DNA of 30,559 nucleotides from Protostelium mycophagum (GCA_002081555.1 MZNV01000757.1:1-30559), one strand, 5' to 3'; positions 1 to 10,819 are shown, counted from the first letter of the stretch. Notes: generated by a model from the sequence alone, not told the origin. Numbers and translations are program-made.

Positions 1-246
1 TTAAGGGTGGACCCTCCATTCCAAATTGTAAAGGACTTGAAGAATATTAGAATGTGTTGTGTATACTTACACGAAAAGGAATAGAAAGAGAGAGAAAGAA
101 CAACAAAGAGAAAAGATAAACTCAAAGACAGTCCTGAAATTTGGACATTGCGCTTCAAGTGCTTTATTACTCGGCCATAATGGCCGTTCCATGAACACTT
201 AAATCTTCCTAATTTCTGTGTTGCGCGTTGTAAATGTGCACGCGTA

Positions 247-460
247 ACTTTGCAAACTTTAATAAATAAACAACAACGTTGATTTAAACGTCGTTGCAAC
301 TTGTGAATAAATTATATTAATTTATTCGTTCTTTTTATGTCATCAATGCCTGACACTTTGCAAACTTTAATAAATAAACAACAACGTTGATTTAAACGTT
401 GTTGCGACTTGCAAATAAATTATATTAATTTATTCGTTCTTTATGTCATCGATGCCTGAC
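247..460. repeat. Two-copy tandem repeat with internal hairpins
   Basis: Unit 1 is 247-354 (108 bp) and unit 2 is 355-460 (106 bp). They differ by a 2-base indel and a few substitutions. Each unit holds two inverted repeats. One has 9-bp arms AACAACGTT/AACGTTGTT around a 6-base loop (380-403 in unit 2 is perfect; 272-295 in unit 1 has one mismatch). The other is an AT-rich hairpin with 9-bp arms and a 3-base loop (306-326 and 414-434). No protein is encoded. Confidence 0.9.
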
Positions 461-696
461 AGCCCAGTGCATCAGCCCACATGATGCGAAAAAAAATTCT
501 ATCAGAGAGGCCACAAGTCACAACACCTCTGCGCTGGCTGTACTACTTCAGTCCTTCCCACCAGTCCTGGGCGGCTGTAGGCTCCCTAAACAGACGCTGT
601 CTTCTCTGTAAGTAGAAGAGAATTCTATAAATACTGAGGTTCGCAGATTTCCAGGATGAACCTGACAACAGAACTTCAAGAAAGGGTTTCGTTTTT

Positions 697-702
697 TTTA
701 TT
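697..702 (-). terminator. Poly(A) signal of the GH16 gene
   Basis: AATAAA on the minus strand, 13 bases after the GH16 stop codon, implying a very short 3' UTR. Confidence 0.6.
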
Positions 703-714
703 GTTGACAGACAC

Positions 715-1900
715 CTAATCGCGACGGAGGAGGCGAAGAGAGTTGATGAGCCAGTAGGTCTCCTTGAATGCAGAGGGGTTATAGCCGACAAAGCCCTTGC
801 AGTCGGCCATACCGCCACCGCAGCCTCCATAGGCGTTTCCGGCCCAATCACCACAGAAGGTGATGTCGAAGATGATTCTCTGTGGTCCGAAATGCCAAGC
901 TCCACATTGGTTGCCAAGAGGGAAGTCGGCATCAGGCTGTCCAAAGTTGCCTTTTTGGATCAGTGATCTCGAAAATGGATCGCATGGACTCACATGGGTT
1001 GGGGTTTCCGCTCAGAAGGTCAGCGGGGTATTTGCCTTTGGGGAAGAACCAGACCTTGATTCTGTCGGATGATCTCTCCATTACGTAAGCTCCTGAAGAA
1101 AATGTAAACCGATTGGGTTATCTAAAAATGAGCAGTACCTCCACCGTTACGGTTGAAGTTATCTCCGTAAGAGTTGGGCTTTCCAGAACCGACTCCACAA
1201 CCAGCATTTCCTGTCTGGCTGACATCACAGTTTGATCCGTAAGTGCTGCCAGTCTGCCATCTGCGACATATTATTACAAACTCATTCCGTCTACTATTCA
1301 CCTGTTTCCCATGGCACAGTTGGCACCGGTGTGTAAAGTCATCTGGTTTCTGTCCTGCTTGTTTACTCCCTCGATGATGTCGATCTCTCCTCTGTTCTTC
1401 TTAGAACAAAATGCAGATGTTAAATAAATACCCGTTGGGCCAGTTGTCGCCGACAGTCCAAAAGGCGGGCCATGAGCCACAAACACTTCCTGGCATGTGT
1501 GCCAGATCGAGAATGACGAGCCCTAGCATGGTCAGATATGGTCCGATTCTTTTCTGTATCACCTGTGGTGAACTGCTGCTTGGATTGAAGGCGGATGGCA
1601 TGTCTTCCTTCAGGCTGGTTGTTCTTGTAATCAACTCCCATGTAAACTTGTCCTTGTTGGTTTACAGAGATGAGCCCGGCATTTTGTGCGGGACTTCTGC
1701 CTTGGAATTGAACGTGTCCATGTGTAGGATCTGCATCAGTCCAGAAATCAAACTGCAAGATTCAGTCTCTATGAGACGGATGAAGACGTCACCTGGTCGT
1801 AAAAGTTCCATCCGGTCCATTTCTGTTCATTCTTGTAGGTGCAGTTCGCCTGAGCGGCAGCCGTCGCAAGAAGAGCGAGTAAGACGAGGCCTCTGGACAT
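715..1900 (-). CDS. Secreted GH16 laminarinase-like beta-glucanase
   Basis: Predicted endo-acting beta-1,3(4)-glucanase of glycoside hydrolase family 16, secreted. The model is complement(715-950, 994-1092, 1139-1260, 1302-1391, 1432-1522, 1563-1752, 1793-1900), 311 aa, with every junction phase-consistent. I chose the ATG at 1898-1900 because a signal peptide follows directly ([17 protein letters not shown]). The catalytic motif [10 protein letters not shown] is formed exactly across an exon junction, placing the two acidic residues at about E132 and E137. [14 protein letters not shown] and the C-terminal [11 protein letters not shown] are also present; these are hallmarks of the fungal laminarinase (Lam16A) type. 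Three of the six introns are exactly 40 nt. The strong resemblance to fungal enzymes raises the question of horizontal transfer, which is not proven here. Confidence 0.93.
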
Positions 1901-2080
1901 GGCCTTTGAAAAATGATGAAACTGCCACAGAAATTGACAAATGGGCGAAACACGGTAACAACCGTGGAAGCGTGACGTCGGGAATGTTCTACACGACATT
2001 CCAATTTTACAATCGGGTATAATTTAAATTAATAAACGGCATTAATTAACTAAATCGATATGTTCGATGGCTGATGACGC

Positions 2081-2353
2081 CTACTTGAGTGCTTCTTCGA
2101 ACTCTTCACATTTGAAAATACTGAGAAAGTGCATCAGATGACCTTTCATGAATTGTAAACACCCTTTTTGACTATTCTGGCGAAATGCTCCTGTGATTGA
2201 TGTAGATTCAGATGGCAATACATCGCAGACATATTTAGTCTCAATGTTTGGTTGGATCCAAGTGAAATAGGTGGAAAAGTAATTATATCTGCAAGTTTGT
2301 TCGTTCATTTGTTCAAACCACATCGGCTTGCATGGTGAGAGAGAAGTTCGCAC
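2081..2353 (-). CDS. Weak hypothetical ORF
   Basis: An open frame on the minus strand ends at TAG 2081-2083. It has no ATG at its left limit; the first in-frame ATG would give about 70 residues. It contains a Cys/aromatic-rich stretch (YVCDVLPSES, GCLQFMKGHLMHFLSIF). A plausible 3' splice site (CCCCGCAG) lies just upstream at about 2370, so it may be the last exon of a gene whose 5' part I could not place. I recognise no family. The ORF lies between the 5' ends of the GH16 and GH17 genes and could equally be chance. Confidence 0.3.
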   Translation of the reverse strand: MRTSLSPCKPMWFEQMNEQTCRYNYFSTYFTWIQPNIETKYVCDVLPSESTSITGAFRQNSQKGCLQFMKGHLMHFLSIFKCEEFEEALK

Positions 2354-2716
2354 CTCTTGTGATGCACTACTGCGGGGATATCACATATTAATTATTATTT
2401 TGAAAAGGGTATAATTATTGGTACAAAACAACGTTGTAGACATCACCACATATCAGGGTCTGTTGCCTCTTGTTTTGTCTCGAGGTTTGTCAGATATCAC
2501 CAAAGTATCACCAACATCTTACGCTGCTGTTGTCAATTTAGCGCGTTCAGATGCTGTTCTCCTTTTTCGCTCGTAGAACCCGTTGAAATTTGGTAAGAGA
2601 AGGAAAACCGAGCGAAAACTCCCTCGTTCCGTTCCGATGAACGTGGTTCGGCCCAGAAGCAAGGACCTCGACCTCTCATTATCCACGTTCACGAAGCCAG
2701 ATACACACGCAACACG
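2354..2716. other. Intergenic, upstream of GH17 gene
   Basis: AT-rich at the left, GC-richer near 2530-2700. It should contain the promoter of the plus-strand GH17 gene. I see no clear TATA box or other element. Confidence 0.4.
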
Positions 2717-4081
2717 ATGAAAATGAAACTATTTACGCTGCTCATGCTCTTCAGCTGTAGCGCAGCACAGATCCTTAGAGGAGTCAACTGGGGCCACCGA
2801 CTCGACCAGACATGGAATGATGCCACCGATTGTAAATCACCAGAACAATTCGAGTCAGAGTTCCAATACATGTCCACATATGCTCGCGCAGTCAAGATTT
2901 ACTCTTGCGGAGAGTGCCTTGCAGGACCCCAAGCTCTTAAGCTGACCCAAAAGTACAACATGGGCCTCTTTTTGGGCCTCACAGCCGATCCCAAATGGTT
3001 CGACGGAGACTTCAACGTCTTAAAGAGCATGACCGAAGAATATGGACTCTCCAACGTTCTTGGTATCTCTGTCGGAACAGAGGACCTCTACAGAGGTGAT
3101 GTTCCCGCCATCACAGCCGAGACCATTGTCAGCCAGATCAAGCAGGTGAGGAAACATTTGTCTGTCCAGGCTGTTGTCGTCTGACATGATTGACAGGTCC
3201 AAGCCTACTTGAGATCTAAAGGCTACACCACCCCCGTCACCCACGTTGATGCCATCGGCGCCCAAGACCCAAGATGGGGAGACATCCGCTCCGTACAAGA
3301 CATTTACATGTACAACTATTTCCCATTTTGGATGGGCATAGATGTTAACGGAGCTCTTCCCGCCACACAAGGTGCCTTCTACGACATCCAGAAGAACTTT
3401 GCACAAGGAAAGCCCGTTTGGATCGGTGAGGTCGGCTGGCCAACTGGCGGTTACAACACCAACGCCGCTATCGCCGATGAGGCCAACGCCGGAGTCTACT
3501 TCCGCCAGTTTGTCTGCTGGGCTAATGCCAACAACATCCCATACTTTTACTACGAGGTATTTTAGACATCTTATCATGACCTCCTCTGACCTCTATAGAT
3601 GTTCGACGAGCCCTGGAAATTGACCAAGGTTGGTCCCACCGGTCCCATTGAGGCCAACTTTGGTATCTTCTACAAGAACGGTTCCGCCAAATCTTTCTCC
3701 ATGGTGCAGTGCGATGGTGGAGTCCCAACTCCCATCCCCACTCCCCCAACCACCTCTGCTGTGGCTGTCCCCCCCACCTCCTCTGCCGTCAACGTCCCCC
3801 CCACCACCTCCGCTGTGGACGTCACCCCCACCCCCTCTACCCCCACCCCCTCTACCCCCGCTCCATCTACATCGAGCAGCCCCGTAAACACAGTCGTCCC
3901 CACCGCAGTCCCCGTGACATCATCAGTCGTCGTGGTGACACCCACCTCAACAGTTGTAGAGGCTGTGGGAACAACTTCGCAGCAGGACAACAGCGCACCC
4001 ACCACCTTCCAGAGAGATCAGTCATCGGCTGCCAGCCTGGTGGTCGGTGTCACCGCTTTGGTGGCTGTCCTCTTGATTTAG
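2717..4081 (+). CDS. GH17 beta-1,3-glucanase-like, GPI-anchored
   Basis: Model join(2717-3145, 3197-3556, 3599-4081), 423 aa, introns 51 and 42 nt. Residues 1-18 are a signal peptide. The catalytic part follows the fungal Bgl2/Scw-type glycoside hydrolase family 17 pattern: VGTEDLYRG holds the likely acid/base (about E122), GKPVWIGEVGWPTGG holds the nucleophile (about E221), and YFYYE/MFDEPWK is joined across intron 2. After the enzyme domain comes a 130-residue Thr/Pro/Ser/Val-rich stalk with repeats of the type PPTTSAV. The protein ends in a hydrophobic tail after SSAA, consistent with a GPI anchor. It is therefore predicted to act at the cell surface on beta-1,3-glucan. Whether it hydrolyses or transfers glucan cannot be told from sequence. 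Confidence 0.92.
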
Positions 4082-4648
4082 ATAAAATTGAATATGATGA
4101 GGTGTATTTTATGTTTTTAAGCAGAGTGTTGGTTTCTTATGCGACCAAGTGTGCCATTTTCAGACTCTAATTTTGGGTTGAGGAAAACCCTAAACCTTTG
4201 GATGGAAAGTCAGCATTAATGGAGGCGATTTGCTGGGGTGGCCAGCCCTCCTCTCCTTCTCCATCACTGACAGTTTCACAATTTGTTCCAAAATCTTGGT
4301 TTATCCCGCAAATTTGGTTCGTCCAAATTGGTCACGTGACCAAATACAAGTATTATTGAATAAATTGCATTGCATGGATACATATTATGATCAATATTGT
4401 GACCGTTTGCACTCTTTTCTCGCTGCCTTGCTCAGCGATTTAAGGTGATTTTGACATTTTTTGGATAAACTCTGAAAATTGTGGCAGTTACCGTAAAAAG
4501 ACACGATAAGAGGCAGTTAGTCCAAATTCGTTACGACATGAACAACCCCTATTTTTATAATTCTAAAAATGGGAAAATATTTATCTTTATACACGGCCAG
4601 AATTACTGCGTGGTGTGCTGCTTCGTGGATGAGCTCCATAAATGTAAC
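4082..4648. other. Convergent intergenic region
   Basis: 567 bases between the stop codons of the GH17 gene (+) and the Josephin gene (-). It is AT-rich with no coding signal. It includes the perfect palindrome GTCACGTGAC at 4331-4340. Confidence 0.5.
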
Positions 4649-5612
4649 TTAAGTCTTTGTGCGGTATCCATTCGAATGTTCAGGATCCACGATGATGAGT
4701 ATCTCTGCGCTCTTGTCCTTCTCTATTCGAATTAAATATTCCACCAACTACAACGAGTCAATTTCTCGTGTCGACGATCTACAATAACCTCTCGCTCGTC
4801 TTTATACGCGTCTGGGAGGCTTAGGGAAGAATCCAGATTGACCCACACACCCTTATGATGTCACAAAAGAAAATATAAGATATCATAAAAATGATCTACG
4901 TTCTTGCCAACTTAGACTTTAGATTATAATCATTTATAATATAAGAATGTAAACTATGTAAGTATTTTAGATAAAGGAGATGAAAAGCGAGATGATTCAG
5001 ACAAGAAATCGAATGAGATGATCATATGTACAAAGAGAAACCACCCACCTCTACTTTCTTGATGGAGAACCAATGTTTAGTTGAAAACATTCCAAAGATC
5101 CTTTTCGTCGTGGAGTTGATGAGGAGTCCTACAATGTTATCGAAGTCGATGGAAGAGGGATCTTTTCTCCTATCGAACCAAACAGTCTCACAACCCTGCT
5201 CTTTGATGGCGGCAAAGATGACATTGGCATCGTAATTCCCTGTCCCTCTATGATTTTCAGAAAGATGAAAATCTTTCGATCGAGATGGTGAAATGTTTTA
5301 CGATGGAATCGAATAAACTCACAGAGGACTCTTGTGTGGATTCTTAAAATGATTAACGATCGAACTCTTCTATTCTTTGTTCAGGGGCAGATGATTGAAA
5401 CAATCTCACGTTTTCATTGCCTGGCATCTCGTTCGCCATGCGAACTGCGATGGCATCGAGGTCTTTCTTTGTAAAGGCCTCCTTTTGAAACTGATACTCT
5501 GTGAGATTGAGGGGATTCCATCCATTGGAATTACCATGTTGTTCAAAGCGTGCTGAGCACAAAACTGGAGCGATTGTCTCTCGTGATAGATCTTCATCGT
5601 GCCCGTGTTCAT
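4649..5612 (-). CDS. Josephin-domain deubiquitinase (JOSD-like)
   Basis: Predicted cysteine protease that removes ubiquitin, of the single-domain Josephin type. Model complement(4649-4747, 4789-4851, 5049-5247, 5323-5369, 5410-5496, 5535-5612), 190 aa, close to the usual JOSD1/JOSD2 length. Key elements appear in order: IYHERQSLQFCAQHALNN with catalytic Cys18; NPHKSPLGTGNYDANVIFAA; GCETVWFDRRKDPSSI; KHWFSIKK with catalytic His129; and NLDSSLSLPDA, where Asp144 matches the third active-site residue. The last two exons are easy to miss because intron 4 is 197 nt and the plus strand is open across the final exon. Intron 5 ends in the shared TTGACTCGTTGTAG sequence. No polyglutamine or UIM region is present, so it is not a full ataxin-3. 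Exon 1 starts at the first in-frame ATG. Confidence 0.93.
4748..4761 (-). repeat. Shared 3' intron end, copy in Josephin gene
   Basis: On the plus strand CTACAACGAGTCAA. Read with the gene it forms the last 14 bases of intron 5 (TTGACTCGTTGTAG), containing branch-like TTGAC and the AG acceptor. The same 14 bases end introns at 18614-18627 and 20013-20026. Confidence 0.85.
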
Positions 5613-5717
5613 GTTGGAAAAAGCTTTCAAAACAAAACAGAACAACAAAAGCGATACTATTCTACAACCAACATGATCATATGATAATTGATCTGATTCG
5701 TCACTCTACATATTTAC

Positions 5718-5723
5718 TTTATT
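5718..5723 (-). terminator. Poly(A) signal overlapping a stop codon
   Basis: AATAAA on the minus strand begins with the last base of the TAA stop (5723-5725) of the unknown gene at 5723-6046. Confidence 0.55.
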
Positions 5724-6046
5724 TACTGTTGTCGTTGTTGTTCTCTCTCCTGTCGTGCGATTTCAGCTCTAGATAGCGGCCGTTTGCCGATGAATGACGA
5801 ATCGACTGGCGTTAACTCTCTTGGCACGATCGGTTCATATGATGATTTTATCTCTGATTCTTCGCTCGATTTGAAGTTCAAGCCTTGGTCCCAACTCCCG
5901 GAGCGTGACATCGCAGATTGTGAGAAGTTGATGTTGCTCTCATACTGAGGTCTCTTGAGACGAAGTGCAGCTTTTGTTCTCGATCCAAAGCTCTTCCTGG
6001 TAACTTCTTGCCAATCTTTATCTTCTTTAGGGTTCACGTGTACCAT
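5723..6046 (-). CDS. Unknown hydrophilic protein, 107 aa
   Basis: Single uninterrupted exon from ATG 6044-6046 to TAA 5723-5725. I do not recognise the family. The N-terminus (MVHVNPKEDKDWQEVTRKSF) is charged and basic, the middle is Ser/Asn-rich, and the C-terminus (PLSRAEIARQEREQQRQQ) is a charged, probably helical segment. There is no signal peptide or membrane segment. It has the same orientation as the Josephin gene, 110 bases upstream of that gene's start. A second open frame (6027-6347, minus) overlaps its start in another phase. Joining the two would need an intron of only 19 nt, so I keep the simple ATG model. Confidence 0.6.
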   Translation of the reverse strand: MVHVNPKEDKDWQEVTRKSFGSRTKAALRLKRPQYESNINFSQSAMSRSGSWDQGLNFKSSEESEIKSSYEPIVPRELTPVDSSFIGKRPLSRAEIARQEREQQRQQ

Positions 6047-6438
6047 CTTGTATTTGCTTGTGTTCTTGTTTCCTCTTTGTTTTGACGTCGATTGTTTGGT
6101 CGTTGTATGCGGATTGTGTTCGGTGTGTGCTTTGAAAATATACTTCCTTCTTGTCGAATTGCGTGGAGTGATCCTTCCTCCTGGAGAAATTTGGAGTGAA
6201 ATTCAAACATTTTGGACCACTGCTGACCGAAAAATGAGAAGATTCCCAGATTCTTCTTCCAAAATGCATCACTTTCCCTGAAGGCTCAACCACTTGCGGC
6301 AGCTTTTCAACAGCGCCCTCAACTGGACATGCTTGAGAAAGTGCCAAGAATGTCGCGTGCAGATTGTGTGCGTCCAGATATTTTTTGTGGAAGCTGACAA
6401 ATATAGCGTTCTACAACCGATTCCCAAACAGAGCGACA
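6047..6438. other. Divergent intergenic region
   Basis: 392 bases between the start of the unknown minus-strand gene and the start of the EF-hand gene. A minus-strand open frame covers 6027-6347 without a convincing link to a gene. Promoters for both directions should lie here; no element is clear. Confidence 0.4.
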
Positions 6439-7441
6439 ATGGGATGCAGCAATGAGAAGCTGTCTAAAGAGGAGTTCGAGCATATACAATCCAGAGCGGG
6501 AAGGACGATACCCGAGAAGGACATTTTACACTGGTGAATCGAGATGACGGAAAGTGTGATTGACAATCCGAAGGAAAAAAGTATGGCTAAAGATCACGTC
6601 GACTGGCACGATGTCAGAAGGCCAGTTTGTCAGCTTCATGGTGGAGAATAAGATTGGGACAGGTGAAGCCTCGAAAATGCTCACTTACGCTCATGATTAT
6701 GATGGGATTGTATCACTCAATCAGGCTCACGAATCAAAGGGAGAGAGATCGATGCCCGAAACATGTTTAGAATGATTGACAAGGACAAGAATGGCATCAT
6801 GGAATTTGAAGAGTTTGTATTGGTGCTCTTGTATCCTAAAATAGAGGATATCTCGCCAGAGCAATTCGCAGCGCGTGAGTGAACTTCCAAAAAATCAAAT
6901 TGACCTTCTTCTAGTCTGTATATCAATATACGATGAAAACGGTGATGGGGTGATCACGAAAGATGAACTATTAAAGTTTGCGCTTACCAAAGCGAAAGCG
7001 GTGAGTTTGTTTTTCAATTTCAGGTTTGGCACCGATATCAAGTCTATAAGAATCTCACAAGGACGCCGCAAGGCAATATTTTCAATAAAAATGGAATTTG
7101 ATCCTCTGTACAGGAGGGAAGATACACCCCAGAACAACACGAACAGATCACGGAAGTGGTCAGTAAGCTGGTAGCTTATATCGACACAAATTTAGATGGT
7201 ATCGGATTTTACATTCAATTTTTTATTGAATTTTAGATCTATTCAACATTTAAAAAACCCCAAAACTTTCTTTCGAACAACAGTTGAATTTTTCAAACAT
7301 AAAAATCACAAAATTGCAAGCATCATTTTATTTATATTTTATCTGACACCGGCGATAGGGAAGTTGTCACGTGAGGAGATTGCGTCGGCAATTCACAAAG
7401 ACCCATATCTGAAGAAAGTTTTACGCCAACACATCTCTTAA
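6439..7441 (+). CDS. N-myristoylated EF-hand calcium sensor
   Basis: Model join(6439-6533, 6574-6662, 6740-6874, 6915-7000, 7114-7198, 7359-7441), 190 aa. The start MGCSNEKLS fits N-myristoylation at Gly2 with a palmitoylatable Cys3, so it is probably membrane-associated. Four EF-hands can be seen. The first is degenerate (KITSTGTMSEGQ) and probably does not bind calcium. The others are canonical: DKDKNGIMEFEE, DENGDGVITKDE and DTNLDGKLSREE. Length and layout resemble calcineurin B, CIB or CBL-type sensors; I cannot choose among these. Introns 1 and 3 are exactly 40 nt. Two points are uncertain. Exon 3 could start at 6725 instead of 6740 (both keep frame). The 113-nt intron at 7001-7113 contains an alternative acceptor after only 23 nt. 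Confidence 0.85.
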
Positions 7442-7705
7442 CTTTGGAGGATTCTCTGTTCTTTTTTAGGTTGAGTCGAGCACTGCTGTTCCTCCAAAAA
7501 TCGTGTGATAAACCTGAATTTAATGATGATGATTCATTTTATGTGCAAATCACATGAAGGGGCAATGCGTGACGAGTGTCAGGCGGAAGAATGGAATGAG
7601 CAACAAGCGTAATGTTGCGTTAATGGTACCCTCCGTCTCGGTTGTTCACGAGACAAAATTTTTTGTCATTCTACAAACAACACTTCAAAACGGACAGACA
7701 AGCAG

Positions 7706-10009
7706 ATGAAGATCTTCTTCTTGATCCTGTTTCTTTCTGCATCGGTTGCAGAGAAGGACGTCATCGTTCAGCTCTTCGAATGGAACTGGGAATCTGTAGG
7801 GAGAGAATGCGTGCAAGTTCTCGGCCCTCTAGGCTTCGGATACGCACAGGTCCGTTTTCAAAACACAAAACGTGGTGTGATCGGTGCAGGTATCTCCTCC
7901 GCAGGAACACGTGCAAGGAAATCAGTGGTGGACAAGTTATCAGCCGGTGTCTTATGAACTTAGCGGAAAGAGAGGAAACCGAGATCAATTCGTGAAGATG
8001 GTCCAAGATTGCAATAATGCCGGTGTAAAAGTGAGACATTTCACTTGATAGGTTAATCAACATCTTTCCACTGGCCCGAAGATAACCTCTTTCTTTGAGG
8101 TCTTAAAGGTGACTGATGTTGTTGAAGATACTGGTGGACGCTGTGCTGAATCACATGACTGGTATGAGCGGCCGCGGGGTTGACGGTCACGACTTCAGCA
8201 ACTACAATTACCCATTCGCGGGGTACGGCAGCGGCAGTATGTGTTATGTGTCAGAGTGTCACATCTGACACCGCCAGATTTCCATTACTGTGGGACAAAG
8301 GGGAACGCCATAAATAACTACAAGAACGAGACGGAGGTGCGATTGTTCTCCATCTCTTTATTCACATTAAAAGGTGTGGACCTGTCAACTGTCAGGCCTG
8401 TCAGATCTGGCGACTGACACTTCTTACGTCCAGAAGAAACACTCGCAGTACCTATCCGACCTCATGAACATAGGTGATGACTCATCTACAACTCGTGAAA
8501 GTTCATTGAGATTTCGCAGGTGTCGCCGGTTTCAGACTGGACGCTGCGAAGCATATGGACCCCAACAACATAAAAGCTTTTATGGCCCCTCTTAAACAAT
8601 ACCCATTCCTGACCCAAGAGGTTTCTTCACATGCATGATGCACCTTCCATTCAGATGCTGACATACATCCTCAGGTGATATTTGGGTACGGGGAGGCGGT
8701 TCAACCCTCTATGTACACCGACATAGGCAACGTGATGGTCTTCCAAGGCAGCAGAGACCTCAAGAGGCTCTTTGAAAATGATGGCATCTCATCATTGATC
8801 GATCAGAACAAACCCTGGGGGGCCAATTGGGGTGCCGGATACCTTCCATCAGAAAAGGCCAACGTGTTTGTCACAGATGTGAATATTTCGAGATATCATA
8901 TCTTCTGACACGATGTCAGCACGACACGGAGAGGGATGGGAGTACTTTGTCTTACAAGTCGGCGAATAATGGATTCGTTCTGGCACATATTTTTCTGTTG
9001 GCATATGGTTACTCGACACCCACCGTATACTCTGGATATAATTTCGGGGATTTCAATGAAGGGGCTCCGGGAGGGGGTGAGGTCGACATCTACAACGACA
9101 CGTTCTGAGAATCGTAGAACACACGAATGATGTACAATGCGGAAACGTCTGGAGATGTGATCACAGAGATATTGCCATCGCGAATATGGTTGGGTTCCAC
9201 AACGCAGTAAAAGGTGCGACATCTCGCATCTACAACGAGGATGCTCACACTCGCAGGACAGAGATTGATTAATCAGGCGAGCAATGGTAACCAGGCGATT
9301 GCCTTCAGCAGAGGGAATGTGGGTTTCGTCGCAGTAAACAACCAAGACCAAACCTGGAACGCTCAATTGAACACCGGGCTCCCCGCCGGAAAATGTCAGT
9401 ATGATATCATCGTCTTGCAAAATAGGGTTGATTCCGTTCAGATTGCGACATCATACATTCACAGAACCCTTCTAATGGTGGGTGCTCTGGGCAGACCATC
9501 GTTGTAGATGGCTCTGGAAGAGCCAATATCGCTGTCAACAGGCGCGACGCTGTCGCCTTCTACGTTCAGTCTGATACCCCACCATCATCTACAACGAGCA
9601 CAGTTGTCCCCACCGCCCCTCCAGGAGAGGTACGGAGATGACCCCATATTAGGATGACGTGTTCAGGTTTCCGTCACTTTTACATTGTCCAAACAGCCTG
9701 AGAACGGTGTGACAGCTATATATGTGGTGGGATCTTCCTCTTCTATTGGAAACTGGAACACTGACAAAGCCTTCGCCCTCCAGCAGAGGTATATTTCTTC
9801 TTCTAAAAATAAACACACGCAAACTCAAACGCAACAGTTCAGCAGATCCGAGCCAGTGGACAGGTGTGGTGTACTTCCCCACTTCCAGCCAGTTTCAATA
9901 CAAGTATTTCCTCAAGAGGAATGGAGGAACAGCTTGGGAATCTAGACCGAATAGAAATATGAAACTTGGACAGGGAGCTGTGTACCAGAATGATGTTTGG
10001 TCAAAATAA
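7706..10009 (+). CDS. Secreted alpha-amylase (GH13) with starch-binding CBM20
   Basis: Hydrolyses internal alpha-1,4 bonds of starch or glycogen outside the cell. Thirteen exons: join(7706-7849, 7890-8030, 8128-8236, 8278-8336, 8374-8473, 8520-8620, 8675-8878, 8920-9076, 9118-9213, 9257-9394, 9442-9629, 9667-9788, 9838-10009), 576 aa, all phases consistent. Residues 1-15 form a signal peptide. Catalytic residues are visible: [10 protein letters not shown] (nucleophile about D192), FGYGE (acid/base about E225) and VTDHDTER (about D288). [10 protein letters not shown] and [17 protein letters not shown] are animal/fungal-type amylase signatures. After a Thr/Ser/Pro linker (near 9580-9629), residues from about 480 to the end form a CBM20 ([28 protein letters not shown]). 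Three introns carry the ATCTACAAC motif. The stop codon sits inside the poly(A) signal AATAAA. Confidence 0.96.
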
Positions 10010-10010
10010 A
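10005..10010 (+). terminator. Poly(A) signal containing the amylase stop codon
   Basis: AATAAA, with the stop TAA at 10007-10009 fully inside it. Confidence 0.6.
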
Positions 10011-10819
10011 AGATGGCCAACAACACCATATTCTGCTTGCTCCTCCATAATATAAATTCCCATATAATTATAATATGAATCATATTAATATATATATTCC
10101 AAGAAACATCATTTACCAAAAATAATCTGTCCTTGACAAAGGAACAGTTAGTAAGGAGCTAGATTGATACTCTCTTTTGTCATTATACAGATATCTGTTG
10201 TGTAATTTTTTAGAAGTTTACACTTTAAATAAGGATTTGGCTTGTGTGCAAAGCAATAATTTTTTGTTCTTAAATGATATTTCTCTTTCCATCTTCTGCT
10301 TTATACAGGTACAGACAAAGATGGTGTTGCTGACTGTTTACAATGCAACATTCTTAGCATTTACAATGTAATAAAGAACTTACTTTGTCTAAAAAGACAG
10401 GCTAAGACCATAATACTCGTTTTTTTGTATTTTAACTAGCTTGCTTGATAATTGTGACCTCTTTGTTGCAGCTGTCTTAAGTGCCATAACACAACACTAT
10501 ATTGTTATGTTTATGCTTTTAGTGTCCTCTTAGATAGCATATTATGTATGAAGAAATTACAATATTATATTATATTATACTGTCTAAACCACCAATTGAA
10601 ATTCAACAAGAACAAAAAGAGACCAAAATGATACCAGAAGAAAACAAGAGACCAAAAAAGACTGAACACCACCATAATTTTTATCATCAGATGAAATCTT
10701 GAATGAGGGCTTCTTCCAAGCCGAAATTGGACCAGTTCGCTCAGTGATTAATTTCGCTCTTGTGATAAAACGTAACCGAAACGAAACGAGAAAAGGGCAC
10801 GACGAAGCAGATCCCACAG
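10010..10819. other. AT-rich intergenic region
   Basis: 810 bases, the longest gap inside the gene-dense part. AT-rich with short TATAT tracts (10060-10110, 10540-10590) and a loosely repeated purine segment, AAAGAGACCAAAA-like, at 10614-10657. I see no coding exon. The last 100 bases should hold the promoter of the next gene. Confidence 0.5.

Larger units (their letters stand above)
1..714. other. Left intergenic region
   Basis: I see no gene here. A purine-rich stretch lies at about 72-120. A two-copy tandem repeat with hairpins occupies 247-460 and is listed separately. The last 15 bases before the GH16 stop codon contain that gene's poly(A) signal. Confidence 0.6.

Noticed and set aside
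3670-4005. Minus-strand open frame with Val/Thr/Gly repeats
   Set aside because: It is the antisense shadow of the Thr/Pro/Val-rich stalk of the GH17 protein.
4188-4196. Single CCCTAAACC, a possible interstitial telomere repeat
   Set aside because: Only one unit is present; it is within chance expectation.
4481-4735. Plus-strand open frame between the GH17 and Josephin genes
   Set aside because: It lacks an ATG start and is antisense to the last Josephin exon (4649-4747), which has the better coding evidence.
6027-6347. Minus-strand open frame upstream of the unknown gene
   Set aside because: No family motif, wrong phase relative to the gene, and the only join needs a 19-nt intron.
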